DNA of 54,774 nucleotides from Mycolicibacterium palauense (GTDB lineage: Bacteria; Actinomycetota; Actinomycetes; Mycobacteriales; Mycobacteriaceae), in the NCBI RefSeq assembly GCF_002592005.1, contig NZ_NVQF01000039.1, positions 1-54,774 on the forward strand, given 5' to 3'. The position numbers were made by a program, and so were the translations under genes. The notes under the pieces are model-generated. The model searched no databases, was not told the DNA's origin, and worked only from the letters and a program-made list of their open reading frames with translations. Below are positions 47,898 to 54,774 of this stretch, one piece after another (position 1 is the stretch's first letter; each line of letters opens with the position of its first letter).

Positions 47898-49052
47898 ATG
47901 CGTAGAGAATATTGGGCATTCGGAAGCTTCGGCCTGGCAGTGGCGCTTGTCGTGGGGGGCTGCACCTCGGACTCACCGTCTGCCACGTCGCCCACGCTCG
48001 GCACGTCATCCGCGGCCGCGGCGGGGTCTCCGTCAGGGGGGCCGGGCGACCGGCAACCGATCGCAGCGGTTGATCTGAACACCGATGGCGTGAGCCCTGG
48101 GGGAGCCAACACCGCAGACGTCGTGGCCGCAACGAACACCTTCCTGGCGTTGCTGGATCAGGAGCAGCGCGACACTGTGGAATACGACTTCTCCGACAGC
48201 CAAGCACGGCAGACCTGGTCGAACTATCCGGCCGGCACGGTGCCGCGCGAGGGAATCGCGCTGGCCGATCTGACCTCCGAGCAGTTGGATGCGGCTTACG
48301 CGGTGCTCAAGGTGGCGCTCAGTGGCGTGGGCTACCAACAGGATCGGGACATTCAGGCGGCCGATGACTTTCTTGCCGGTCTCGGTGGCCGAGGGGCCGA
48401 CATGTTCAGCAGCGTGAAGGACTACTTCATCGCCGTCTACGGGAAGCCTTCGGAAGACCGACCGTTCATGGTCCAGTTCGGTGGCCACCACCTGGCACGC
48501 AATCTGACCTACAACGGCGACGATGTCAGCCAGACGCCGCAGTTCGTCGGTTCCGAACCGACCTCGTTCGACGTGGACGGAGTGACGGTGAGGCCGGTCG
48601 GGGCCGAATCGTCAAGTATGTTCGCCATGATCGACGCGCTGACGGATCGGCAGCGCGGCGCCGCCGAGATCACTTCGGGAACCTTCGATGATCTGCTGAT
48701 GGGGCCGGGTAAGGACTCCGGCACCTTCCCCACTCCGGAGGGGCTGCCGGTCTCCGACCTGGACGCGACTCAGCGGGCGGCCGTCCTGGCCGCGATCCGG
48801 ACCTATGTCGGGGATCTCAGTACCGACGCTGCCACGAGGCTGCTGGCGGAATACCAATCGGAACTCGACGACACCCGGATCGGCTGGTCGAACAACAGCG
48901 GCCCGACCGACGAGAACAGCTACATCCGTATCGACGGGCCCAGCGTGTGGATCGAGTTCATCAACACCCGCAGTAACAGCACACCAAACATCCACTACCA
49001 CTCGGTGTATCGCGACAAGAACAACGACTACGGCAGCAGCAAGCCGAGCTGA
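47898..49052 (+). CDS. DUF3500 lipoprotein
   Basis: A 384-residue lipoprotein: signal with lipobox (VVGGC, Cys about residue 22), a Ser/Pro-rich linker, and a DUF3500 domain of unknown function. The domain shows FGGHHLARNLTY, a GPSVWIEF strand and NIHYHSVYRDKNNDYG at the C-terminus; the clustered histidines could bind metal or haem (inference). GAGGGAAG precedes ATG 47898. It is followed after two bases by the HupE-like gene, so the two are surely cotranscribed. Confidence 0.85.
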   Translation: MRREYWAFGSFGLAVALVVGGCTSDSPSATSPTLGTSSAAAAGSPSGGPGDRQPIAAVDLNTDGVSPGGANTADVVAATNTFLALLDQEQRDTVEYDFSDSQARQTWSNYPAGTVPREGIALADLTSEQLDAAYAVLKVALSGVGYQQDRDIQAADDFLAGLGGRGADMFSSVKDYFIAVYGKPSEDRPFMVQFGGHHLARNLTYNGDDVSQTPQFVGSEPTSFDVDGVTVRPVGAESSSMFAMIDALTDRQRGAAEITSGTFDDLLMGPGKDSGTFPTPEGLPVSDLDATQRAAVLAAIRTYVGDLSTDAATRLLAEYQSELDDTRIGWSNNSGPTDENSYIRIDGPSVWIEFINTRSNSTPNIHYHSVYRDKNNDYGSSKPS

Positions 49053-49054
49053 CC

Positions 49055-50398
49055 ATGGCGGATGGCCCGCGTCCCGATCGTCGCAGCCTCCGGTCAATCC
49101 GCGATGTCCTCGCGGGCATGGCCGCGGCGGCGCTCGTCCTGATCGCGAGTTGCGCGTCCGCGGCTGCCCACCCCCTGAGCACCACGGCTATCCTGCTCGA
49201 CCTGGGTGCCGCCGACCGGGTGACCGGCCAGATACAGTTGCCGATCGATCGGATGGCGCTTGCCCTCGATGAGCCGCTGACCGCCGCCACCGTCGCCCAA
49301 CCGCAGACTCTCGAAGAGCTGCATTCCTATGTGGCGGCACACATCGGGGCGACACAGCCCAGCACCGGCGCGGCCTGGGGTGTGAACCTTCTGAACGGCC
49401 GCGTCGGCGTCATCGACGGTGTGGGCCACCTGATCTTCGACATCACCCTTGACCCGCCCGAGGCAACGGCGCTGGGTGATTTCGACCTGCACTGCGACGC
49501 GATCGTGCATCACCTGCTGTCTCATCGGATCTTCGTGGCCACCAGAACCACCCCGGCCGAGGATTACGTGACGCTCGGGGTCTTGGACTGGCAATCGCAT
49601 ACCATCACCGTGGCCCGTCACCACAACCCCACGGCCGCGCAGTTCTTCGTCGCGGCCATCGGACTGGGCATCAAGCACATCGCCGAGGGTGCAGATCATC
49701 TGCTGTTCCTCATCATGCTGCTGCTTCCCGCTCCCCTACTGGCACGGCGGGGCCGATGGGTGTGTACCAACAACCCGCGTCGCAGCACCCTTCGAGTCGT
49801 CCACGTGGTGACTGCCTTCACCGTGGGGCACTCGGCCACCCTGGCGCTGGGTGCCGTGGGACTGGTGCACCTGCCCAGTCGCCTTGTTGAGAGCCTGATC
49901 GCGCTGTCCATCCTGGTGTCGGCGGTCCACGCGATCAAGCCGATCGTTCGCGGTGGCGAAGTCTGCATCGCTGCAGGTTTCGGCCTGATGCACGGACTGG
50001 CATTCGCGGCGCTGCTCGGCCAACTCGAGCTCGGCCGCGATTCACTGGTAGGTGAGCTTCTCGGATTCAACGTGGGCATAGAACTGACCCAACTGATGAT
50101 CGTCGCCCTGATCATGCCCTCGCTGTGGGTCTTCAGCTGCACTCGGGCCTACCCGCTGGTGCGCACACTTCTGGCGGTTCTCGGGGTCGTACTCGGGGCC
50201 TGCTGGCTGAGCGAGCGGATCGCCCTCACGCGGGTCGACCCGTCTCAGGGTGTCTCCGAAGCGCTCACCGGCCATCCGTTGATTGTGGCGGGGTCCTTGG
50301 CGGTGGCGGCCTCGAGTACCTGGATGATCCCGGCGCTGCGGTTGCCGACGACGACCACCGAGCCGAGTCGCAACCCAGGGGTAGCTTGCCGCGAGTGA
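49055..50398 (+). CDS. HupE/UreJ_2-family membrane protein
   Basis: A 447-residue protein: signal peptide ending near ASAAAHP, an extracytoplasmic N-terminal domain (residues about 40-185), and a C-terminal HupE/UreJ_2 membrane domain with the family segments GIKHIAEGADHLLFLIML, TAFTVGHSATLAL, FGLMHGLAFAALLGQL and NVGIELTQLM. HupE/UreJ proteins are putative nickel or other metal permeases; the His/Asp-rich helices fit that. The overall plan (AHP after the signal, then membrane domain) recalls large periplasm-plus-HupE fusions. It follows the DUF3500 gene by two bases. Confidence 0.85.
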   Translation: MADGPRPDRRSLRSIRDVLAGMAAAALVLIASCASAAAHPLSTTAILLDLGAADRVTGQIQLPIDRMALALDEPLTAATVAQPQTLEELHSYVAAHIGATQPSTGAAWGVNLLNGRVGVIDGVGHLIFDITLDPPEATALGDFDLHCDAIVHHLLSHRIFVATRTTPAEDYVTLGVLDWQSHTITVARHHNPTAAQFFVAAIGLGIKHIAEGADHLLFLIMLLLPAPLLARRGRWVCTNNPRRSTLRVVHVVTAFTVGHSATLALGAVGLVHLPSRLVESLIALSILVSAVHAIKPIVRGGEVCIAAGFGLMHGLAFAALLGQLELGRDSLVGELLGFNVGIELTQLMIVALIMPSLWVFSCTRAYPLVRTLLAVLGVVLGACWLSERIALTRVDPSQGVSEALTGHPLIVAGSLAVAASSTWMIPALRLPTTTTEPSRNPGVACRE

Positions 50399-50466
50399 TG
50401 TCGGGCGTCGACACACAGCAGATTCTTACGTCCGTCAAAAGCACGGAAGTTAGTTAGCCTGAAGCG

Positions 50467-51132
50467 ATGGTGACCTCGTTGGATCGTGATCCCGTGTCCG
50501 GTGCGCTGGCCGACCTGTACGAGAAAGCCCAAGCCCAACGGCGCAACGCCGGGCCGGGTGGCCCGCATGCCGGCCTGCACCGGTCGCCGGACGCCAGCGC
50601 ACAGGAGCGCGCCGACGCCGCCGCCGAGATCTACATGCCCGTCAGAGCCACCACGGGACGGCTGTTGTACTCCCTGGTGCGGGCCACCAAGCCGGCAACG
50701 GTCATCGAGTTCGGGATGTCCTACGGGATCTCGACGCTGCACCTTGCTGCCGCGGTACACGACAACGGGTTCGGACGGGTGGTGACCACCGAAATGAGCG
50801 CCACGAAGATCGCCGCGGCCTCACGGACCTTTTCCGCCGTTGGACTCGACGACGTCATCACCATCTTCGAGGGCGACGCGCGTGAAACACTCAGCGCGGT
50901 GACGGGGCCGGTCGGAGTCATGCTCCTCGACGGATGGAAGGAGATGTACCTTCCGGTACTTCAGCTCGTCGAGCGCCATCTCAGCGCCGGCGCGCTGATA
51001 CTGGCCGACAATGCCGACAGTGCGGGCGCGAAGACGTATCTCGACTACGTGCGGGATCCGGGCAACGGCTACATCAGTGTCAACATCCCCGACAAGCAGC
51101 GCGACAGCCTGGAATTGAGCTGTCGATCCTAG
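50467..51132 (+). CDS. Class I O-methyltransferase
   Basis: A 221-residue methyltransferase of the catechol/caffeoyl-CoA-OMT-like group: SAM motif VIEFGMSYGISTLHLA, acidic VTTEMSATKIAAA, and VMLLDGWKEMYLPVLQL with the expected aspartate. ATG 50467 lies six bases after TAGCCT (50455-50460), suggesting its own leaderless promoter. The stop TAG is exactly at the IS630 junction: TA is the duplicated target and G is the first base of the element, while in the empty site the G is supplied by the downstream DNA, so the protein is unchanged. Substrate unknown. Confidence 0.85.
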   Translation: MVTSLDRDPVSGALADLYEKAQAQRRNAGPGGPHAGLHRSPDASAQERADAAAEIYMPVRATTGRLLYSLVRATKPATVIEFGMSYGISTLHLAAAVHDNGFGRVVTTEMSATKIAAASRTFSAVGLDDVITIFEGDARETLSAVTGPVGVMLLDGWKEMYLPVLQLVERHLSAGALILADNADSAGAKTYLDYVRDPGNGYISVNIPDKQRDSLELSCRS

Positions 51133-52238
51133 TGGTCTGTCTGTGATTTGATCTGGTTAAGGGTGGCTCTGCCGCGTTGGACTTTGGCGATGATGTCCTC
51201 GGCGGTGGCTTTCCAGATGAAGGGTTTAGGGTCGGTGTTCCACTGCGCAGCCCACCTGGTGATGGCTTCGGTGAGTTCAGCGACGCTGGTGAACACGCCT
51301 CGGCGCAGCCGTTTGTCGGTGAGTTCCTTGAACCAGCGCTCCACGAGGTTCACCCAGGAACTCGAGGTCGGGGTGTAATGCAGGTGCCAACGGCGACGGT
51401 CCTTGTGCGCCAGCCACTTCGCGATCTCGGGGGTGGAATGCGCCGAGAGGTTGTCGAGCACGACGTGCACCCCGAGACCACGGGGGACGCTGGCGTCGAT
51501 CTGCTTGAAGAACCGCAGCACGTCAGCGTCGGTGTGCCCCTTGCGCAGCTCGGTCAGCACCTCCCCGGTGGCGAGGTTCATCGCGGCGAACAAGTCGATG
51601 GTGCCGTTGCGTTTGTAGTCGTGGGTCATCGTCCCGGCTCGGCCGGCCTTCATCGGCAGCGAGGGCTGGGTGCGGTCCAACGCCTGACACTGCGTCTTCT
51701 CATCGAAGCTGAACACCACCGCCCGCGCCGGCGGGTTCACATACAGCCCCACGACATCGACGAGTTTCTCCTCGAACCGCGGGTCGTTGCTGACCTTGAA
51801 GGTCTCAACCTTCCAAGGCTTGAGATTGTGATCAGCCCAGATCTTGGCCACCGCATCCTTGCCGATGCCGACGCGCGCCGCCAACGTCCGGGTCGACCAG
51901 TGCGTCGACCCGTCAGCGGGTCGCTCCTTATGCGTGATGCGCAACACCTCAGCGACCGTGCCCGCCGGCAGGCTCGGCTTGCGTCCCCGGCCCTTGGCGA
52001 TCCGACCAACACCATCGACACCGTGTTCACCGAACCGAGTGCGCCAGCGGCGCACCGTATCGGAGTCCACCCCGCTGCGCCGGGCGATCTCCTCGTTGGC
52101 CACCCCATCACAGGCCCACAACAGTGCCCGCGCCTGCACCACCTGCCGATGCGGCAACGACGTCGAGGCCGCCATCTTCTGCAACTCCGCGCGCTGGGCA
52201 TCGCTGACCGGCAACGGGGCAGCTGTCACAACAGGCAT
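51129..52238 (-). CDS. IS630-family transposase
   Basis: The 369-residue transposase has an N-terminal helix-turn-helix (EEIARRSGVDSDTVRRWRTRF, with a following second HTH) and a DDE domain: D179 in SFDEKT, D262 in VLDNLSAH and E300 in SSWVNLVERWF. Its final codons run off the end of the element: the stop TAG is made of the duplicated TA and a flanking G. The frame is uninterrupted, so the element may be active. Confidence 0.95.
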   Translation of the reverse strand: MPVVTAAPLPVSDAQRAELQKMAASTSLPHRQVVQARALLWACDGVANEEIARRSGVDSDTVRRWRTRFGEHGVDGVGRIAKGRGRKPSLPAGTVAEVLRITHKERPADGSTHWSTRTLAARVGIGKDAVAKIWADHNLKPWKVETFKVSNDPRFEEKLVDVVGLYVNPPARAVVFSFDEKTQCQALDRTQPSLPMKAGRAGTMTHDYKRNGTIDLFAAMNLATGEVLTELRKGHTDADVLRFFKQIDASVPRGLGVHVVLDNLSAHSTPEIAKWLAHKDRRRWHLHYTPTSSSWVNLVERWFKELTDKRLRRGVFTSVAELTEAITRWAAQWNTDPKPFIWKATAEDIIAKVQRGRATLNQIKSQTDH

Positions 52239-52274
52239 ACTACAAACTACCTCACTAATTCACAGACGGACCAC
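51132..52274. mobile_element. IS630-family insertion sequence, 1143 bp
   Basis: Terminal inverted repeats are GTGGTCTGTCTGTGA (51132-51146) and, reverse-complemented, GTGGTCCGTCTGTGA (52260-52274), one mismatch in 15. It is flanked by TA at 51130-51131 and 52275-52276, the target duplication typical of IS630/Tc1 elements, and the reconstructed empty site is CTAG, a known IS630 preference. It carries one transposase gene on the minus strand and looks intact. Confidence 0.93.
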
Positions 52275-52290
52275 TAGCAAGGAGAGTTCT

Positions 52291-53394
52291 GTGCCAGAGT
52301 CCGCGCCGCCCACACCGGCATTGTCGGAGATCCTCCTCGAAGTTCTCTACTACCTCAGTTTGTCGGTGCCTGCGGCGATCGGTATCACGGTGGCGGCATT
52401 GGCCATTCCCGAAGCCCGCGGCGGTGTCGTGTCACGGCGAGTCCGGGCCCTGGCGGCCCCGGCGGCGGTCTTCGTCATCGCGGTGGCGGTTCTGCAATTC
52501 CTCAGTGCTGTAGCTCGATTCGGGCACACCGGGCTTGTCGGCGCGGCCAGTATGGGTGTGGTTTCGGAGTTTGTGGCGTCGCCGCCGTCACGGGGCAGTG
52601 CCGGCGGTGCGACTACACTGGCACAATTCGGTATCTTCGTGCTGGTTGCAGCCGGCCTGGTCGGGATGCGGTCCCGCGATTCTCGCGGGTTGGCCATCGC
52701 CGTCACTGCGATCACCGTGATCGGCGCGATGATTCCCCACATCCCTACTTCTTTTTCGCCGATCGACGGTCTGGTACGCAACGTGCTGATCGCCGCCCAT
52801 ATTCTCGGAATGATGTTCTGGGTGGGTGGTTTGATCGTGTTGGCCGCCGCCGGAATCATCGGGCGCCGAACCCGCGGTGGCCTCGACACCGATGCACGTG
52901 CTGCCCAGGACTGGATCCAGATCTGGGAACGCTTCACCGTCGTGGCGCTGTATTCGGTCGGCGCCTTGCTCGTCAGCGGAGCGTGGCTGAGCTGGACGCA
53001 CGTCGGCACCCCGAGCCAGCTACTGACCACCGCATACGGGCGCTATCTGGCGATCAAGCTTGTCCTGGTCTTGGCGCTGCTGGTAGCCGGGGCCTACAAC
53101 ACCCGGGTACTGATCCCGCGAATCCGCGCGGCGCAGCACGGTGGCGACGCCCACACCGTGTTTCACCTCGCCGTCAGACATTTCCCGGTCGTCGTCGTCG
53201 CCGAGTCCGTCGTCACGGTCGGCATCCTTTTCGTCGTGCCCTTCCTCCGCGGGTCCGCGCGCACCGAAGCCGGATGGCCGGGTGCAGGACCGTTCGACCT
53301 CACCGTCTTCGCAACCGGTCTCGGGCTGGTCGCGCTCACCGCCGTGGCACTGTGGGCGGGCACCCGAACCGCCCCGAGGTCCCGCACCCCGTAG
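52291..53394 (+). CDS. CopD-family membrane protein
   Basis: A 367-residue membrane protein of at least eight hydrophobic segments. The last third (LSWTHVGTPSQLLTTAYGRYLAIKLVLVLALL) is the CopD copper-export/import domain. CopD proteins are linked to copper handling, often with CopC; no CopC domain is fused here. GTG 52291 has AAGGAGAG directly upstream. In the empty site of the IS it would lie 13 bases after the O-methyltransferase stop, so these two genes formed an operon before insertion. The IS now separates them. Confidence 0.82.
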   Translation: MPESAPPTPALSEILLEVLYYLSLSVPAAIGITVAALAIPEARGGVVSRRVRALAAPAAVFVIAVAVLQFLSAVARFGHTGLVGAASMGVVSEFVASPPSRGSAGGATTLAQFGIFVLVAAGLVGMRSRDSRGLAIAVTAITVIGAMIPHIPTSFSPIDGLVRNVLIAAHILGMMFWVGGLIVLAAAGIIGRRTRGGLDTDARAAQDWIQIWERFTVVALYSVGALLVSGAWLSWTHVGTPSQLLTTAYGRYLAIKLVLVLALLVAGAYNTRVLIPRIRAAQHGGDAHTVFHLAVRHFPVVVVAESVVTVGILFVVPFLRGSARTEAGWPGAGPFDLTVFATGLGLVALTAVALWAGTRTAPRSRTP

Positions 53395-53426
53395 ATCCCG
53401 TCGGTACGTCGACAAGAGCGGGAAAC

Positions 53427-53445
53427 CGGCGGCTCAACACCGCCG
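53427..53445 (+). terminator. Hairpin between the CopD-like and DyP genes
   Basis: CGGCGG (53427-53432) pairs with CCGCCG (53440-53445) over a seven-base loop in the 131-base convergent gap. There is no T-run, so a terminator role is only plausible. Confidence 0.4.
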
Positions 53446-53525
53446 AATCGACCTGGCCGAACCGACCCCGCACGGGACAGGAAATCGACCTTTGTCCGAC
53501 GACGCCGGGCGGAAGGCGATTCTGT

Positions 53526-54774
53526 TCAGCTGAACAGTGCCTGTCCGATGTATCGACCCGGTTCGGGTGGGGGTGGAACCGCGAAGATGGCCGAACCTAC
53601 GTGGCGGATGTATTCGTTGAGTAAGTCGTTTGCGCCGAGCCGATTCTGAAGCTTGATGAAGTTCGCCGGATCGTTCTGATAGCAGATGAACAGCAGGCCG
53701 GCGTTGAGTTGGCCCGTCGGGTCCAGCCCGTCGGTGTAGTTGTACGGACGGCGGCGGATCATGACGCCCTCGTTGTTCTCGGGCGCGGCGAGCGCGATGT
53801 GTGCCAGCGGATCGATGACCAGGTCACCCGCACTGTCCCTGGCGCCGAAATCGGGGGTGTCGAATTCCGCTTTGCCCGTCAGCGGCGAGCCCTCCTGTTT
53901 GTACCGTCCGAAGATGGTCTGCTGATCGCCGATACGGTCACTATCCCATGTTTCAAGCAGCATCCTGATCTTGCGGACCACCTGGTAGGTGCCACCGTTC
54001 ATCCATGGTTGGTCGCTATCGGCGATCCACACGTACTCGTCGTATTGCTCGTCGGTGCTGACATTGCGGGTCCCGTCCTTGAATCCCATGAGGTTTCGCG
54101 GAGTTTCCTGCCCGGGACCGGCCGACGCGCGGCCGAAGCCCAGCGCCGCCCAGGATGGTGTGACAGTGCTTCGGCCTATCCGGGCGAGGTTGCGGGCGGC
54201 GTGGTAGCACACCTGGGGGTCGTCGGCGCACGCTTGGACCGAGAGGTCGCCCCCGGTGAGCTTGGGGTCCAGGTAGTCACCGTTGAGCGGTGGCAACTCC
54301 TGCAGCAGGGCGGGTCGGCGCGCGGCGAGGCCGAAGCGGTCCCCGAACACCGCAGGGCCGAGTCCCATGGTGACGGTCAGGCTGGCGGGACTGAGGCCGA
54401 AAGCCTCGCCCGTGTCGGCCGGGGGAGCGAGTTCGCTGGACGGCTGCACGGTGCCGACCGGGTGTCCCTCCTGCATGACTGCCGTGGCCGCCGACCAGCG
54501 GGCCAGCAGCGTCTGCAGATCCCTGCGGGTCGCGCCAGAAGCCAGGTTGAAGCTCATGAACACGCAGTAGCGTTGCGGATCGGTCGCGACGCCGGCCGGG
54601 TGGGCCTGCCCGTAGAACGGGTAACTGCGATCGAGGTCGACGATGTCTTGTCCGTCGCTGTGAGTCGAGGAAGCCTGTGCCCACCCCGCGAAGCCGCCCC
54701 CCGCGGCGCCCAACGCCAGCCCGCCCACACCGCCCCAGAGGGCGCCGCGGGGGGCGGCTTCGCGGGGTGGGCAC
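53526..54774 (-). CDS. Second EfeB-type DyP peroxidase, 5' end outside the window
   Basis: About 415 codons are visible, open to the window edge. The mature part matches the DyP/EfeB plan: GFKDGTRN with catalytic Asp, SVQACADDPQVCYHAARNLARI, RKIRMLLETWD and RRRPYNYTDGLDPTGQ. It is clearly a paralogue of efeB at 41089 but shorter. The N-terminus (GGLALGAAGGGFAGWAQASS) looks like the hydrophobic core of a Tat signal; the RR motif would lie upstream. The last 34 bases are an exact inverted copy of 54677-54710, so the N-terminal residues read from 54741 on may not be genuine. Confidence 0.88.
   Translation of the reverse strand, partial: CPPREAAPRGALWGGVGGLALGAAGGGFAGWAQASSTHSDGQDIVDLDRSYPFYGQAHPAGVATDPQRYCVFMSFNLASGATRRDLQTLLARWSAATAVMQEGHPVGTVQPSSELAPPADTGEAFGLSPASLTVTMGLGPAVFGDRFGLAARRPALLQELPPLNGDYLDPKLTGGDLSVQACADDPQVCYHAARNLARIGRSTVTPSWAALGFGRASAGPGQETPRNLMGFKDGTRNVSTDEQYDEYVWIADSDQPWMNGGTYQVVRKIRMLLETWDSDRIGDQQTIFGRYKQEGSPLTGKAEFDTPDFGARDSAGDLVIDPLAHIALAAPENNEGVMIRRRPYNYTDGLDPTGQLNAGLLFICYQNDPANFIKLQNRLGANDLLNEYIRHVGSAIFAVPPPPEPGRYIGQALFS
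54677..54774. repeat. Perfect 34-bp inverted repeat ending at the window edge
   Basis: The bases 54677-54710 and 54741-54774 are exact reverse complements, separated by 30 bases. The right arm reaches the last base of the window. Either a strong hairpin within the DyP signal-peptide coding region or a contig-end fold-back. Confidence 0.95.

Noticed and set aside
50440..50466. A fourth IdeR box before the O-methyltransferase (TTAGTTAGCCT)
   Set aside because: Best alignment is about 11 of 19 with no palindromic symmetry; the similarity is explained by the TAGCCT -10 element.
53395..53525. A small gene between the CopD-like and DyP genes
   Set aside because: No frame with a credible start and coding character; only a hairpin is visible.

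Overview
The window is high-GC actinobacterial DNA whose backbone matches the mycobacterial neighbourhood known in M. tuberculosis as roughly Rv0999 to Rv1021. The order alkB-like, arcA, pmt, rsmI, pabB, metG, tatD, rpfB, ksgA, ispE, acyl-AMP ligase, pth, rplY, lpqT, prs, glmU, tetR, mfd, mazG is diagnostic. Together with blocks absent from M. tuberculosis, it points to an environmental Mycolicibacterium-type species. That assignment comes from remembered gene order, not from a search.

Layout. 1-7357: two DUF5642-type secreted proteins, AlkB-like dioxygenase, SoxR, arginine deiminase, protein O-mannosyltransferase, RsmI and PabB. 7410-9547: an ECF41 sigma factor fused to a SnoaL-like domain, translationally coupled to an FAD oxidoreductase and preceded by a matching ECF41 promoter. 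9668-18234: metG/tatD divergent pair, rpfB-ksgA, a non-RD Ser/Thr kinase divergent from ispE, and the fatty acyl-AMP ligase. 18240-28099 is an accessory block between the ligase and pth: a 51-bp minisatellite, a DrrAB-like exporter, an Fe-S protein, and a six-gene locus (XRE-cupin regulator, Tat-lipoprotein NMT1-type binding protein, ATPase, double-length permease, two isopenicillin-N-synthase-like oxygenases). 28112-34067 is the minus-strand housekeeping run pth, rplY, SDR, lpqT, arsC-like, prs, glmU. 34226-41070: an unknown protein, tRNA-Gln, TetR, mfd and mazG.

41089-54774 is a metal-centred accessory region in place of the lpqU-eno that follow mazG in M. tuberculosis. It holds efeUOB (iron uptake) divergent from a two-gene SufC/SufB-like Fe-S assembly unit, with two IdeR-like boxes in the shared intergenic region. 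A third box lies before an LCM-type methyltransferase. Then follow a DUF3500 lipoprotein, a HupE/UreJ membrane protein, an O-methyltransferase, an IS630-family element inserted at a CTAG that contains the methyltransferase stop codon, a CopD-like protein and a second, incomplete EfeB-type peroxidase. The window ends inside a perfect 34-bp inverted repeat that may be an assembly fold-back.

Regulation. Many start codons lie 6-9 bases after a TANNNT -10 element, so leaderless transcripts look common, and I used this to choose several starts. Candidate operators include a SoxR box, an ECF41 promoter, a 17-bp palindrome between tRNA-Gln and tetR, and the three IdeR boxes. Short in-frame tandem repeats recur in and near genes.
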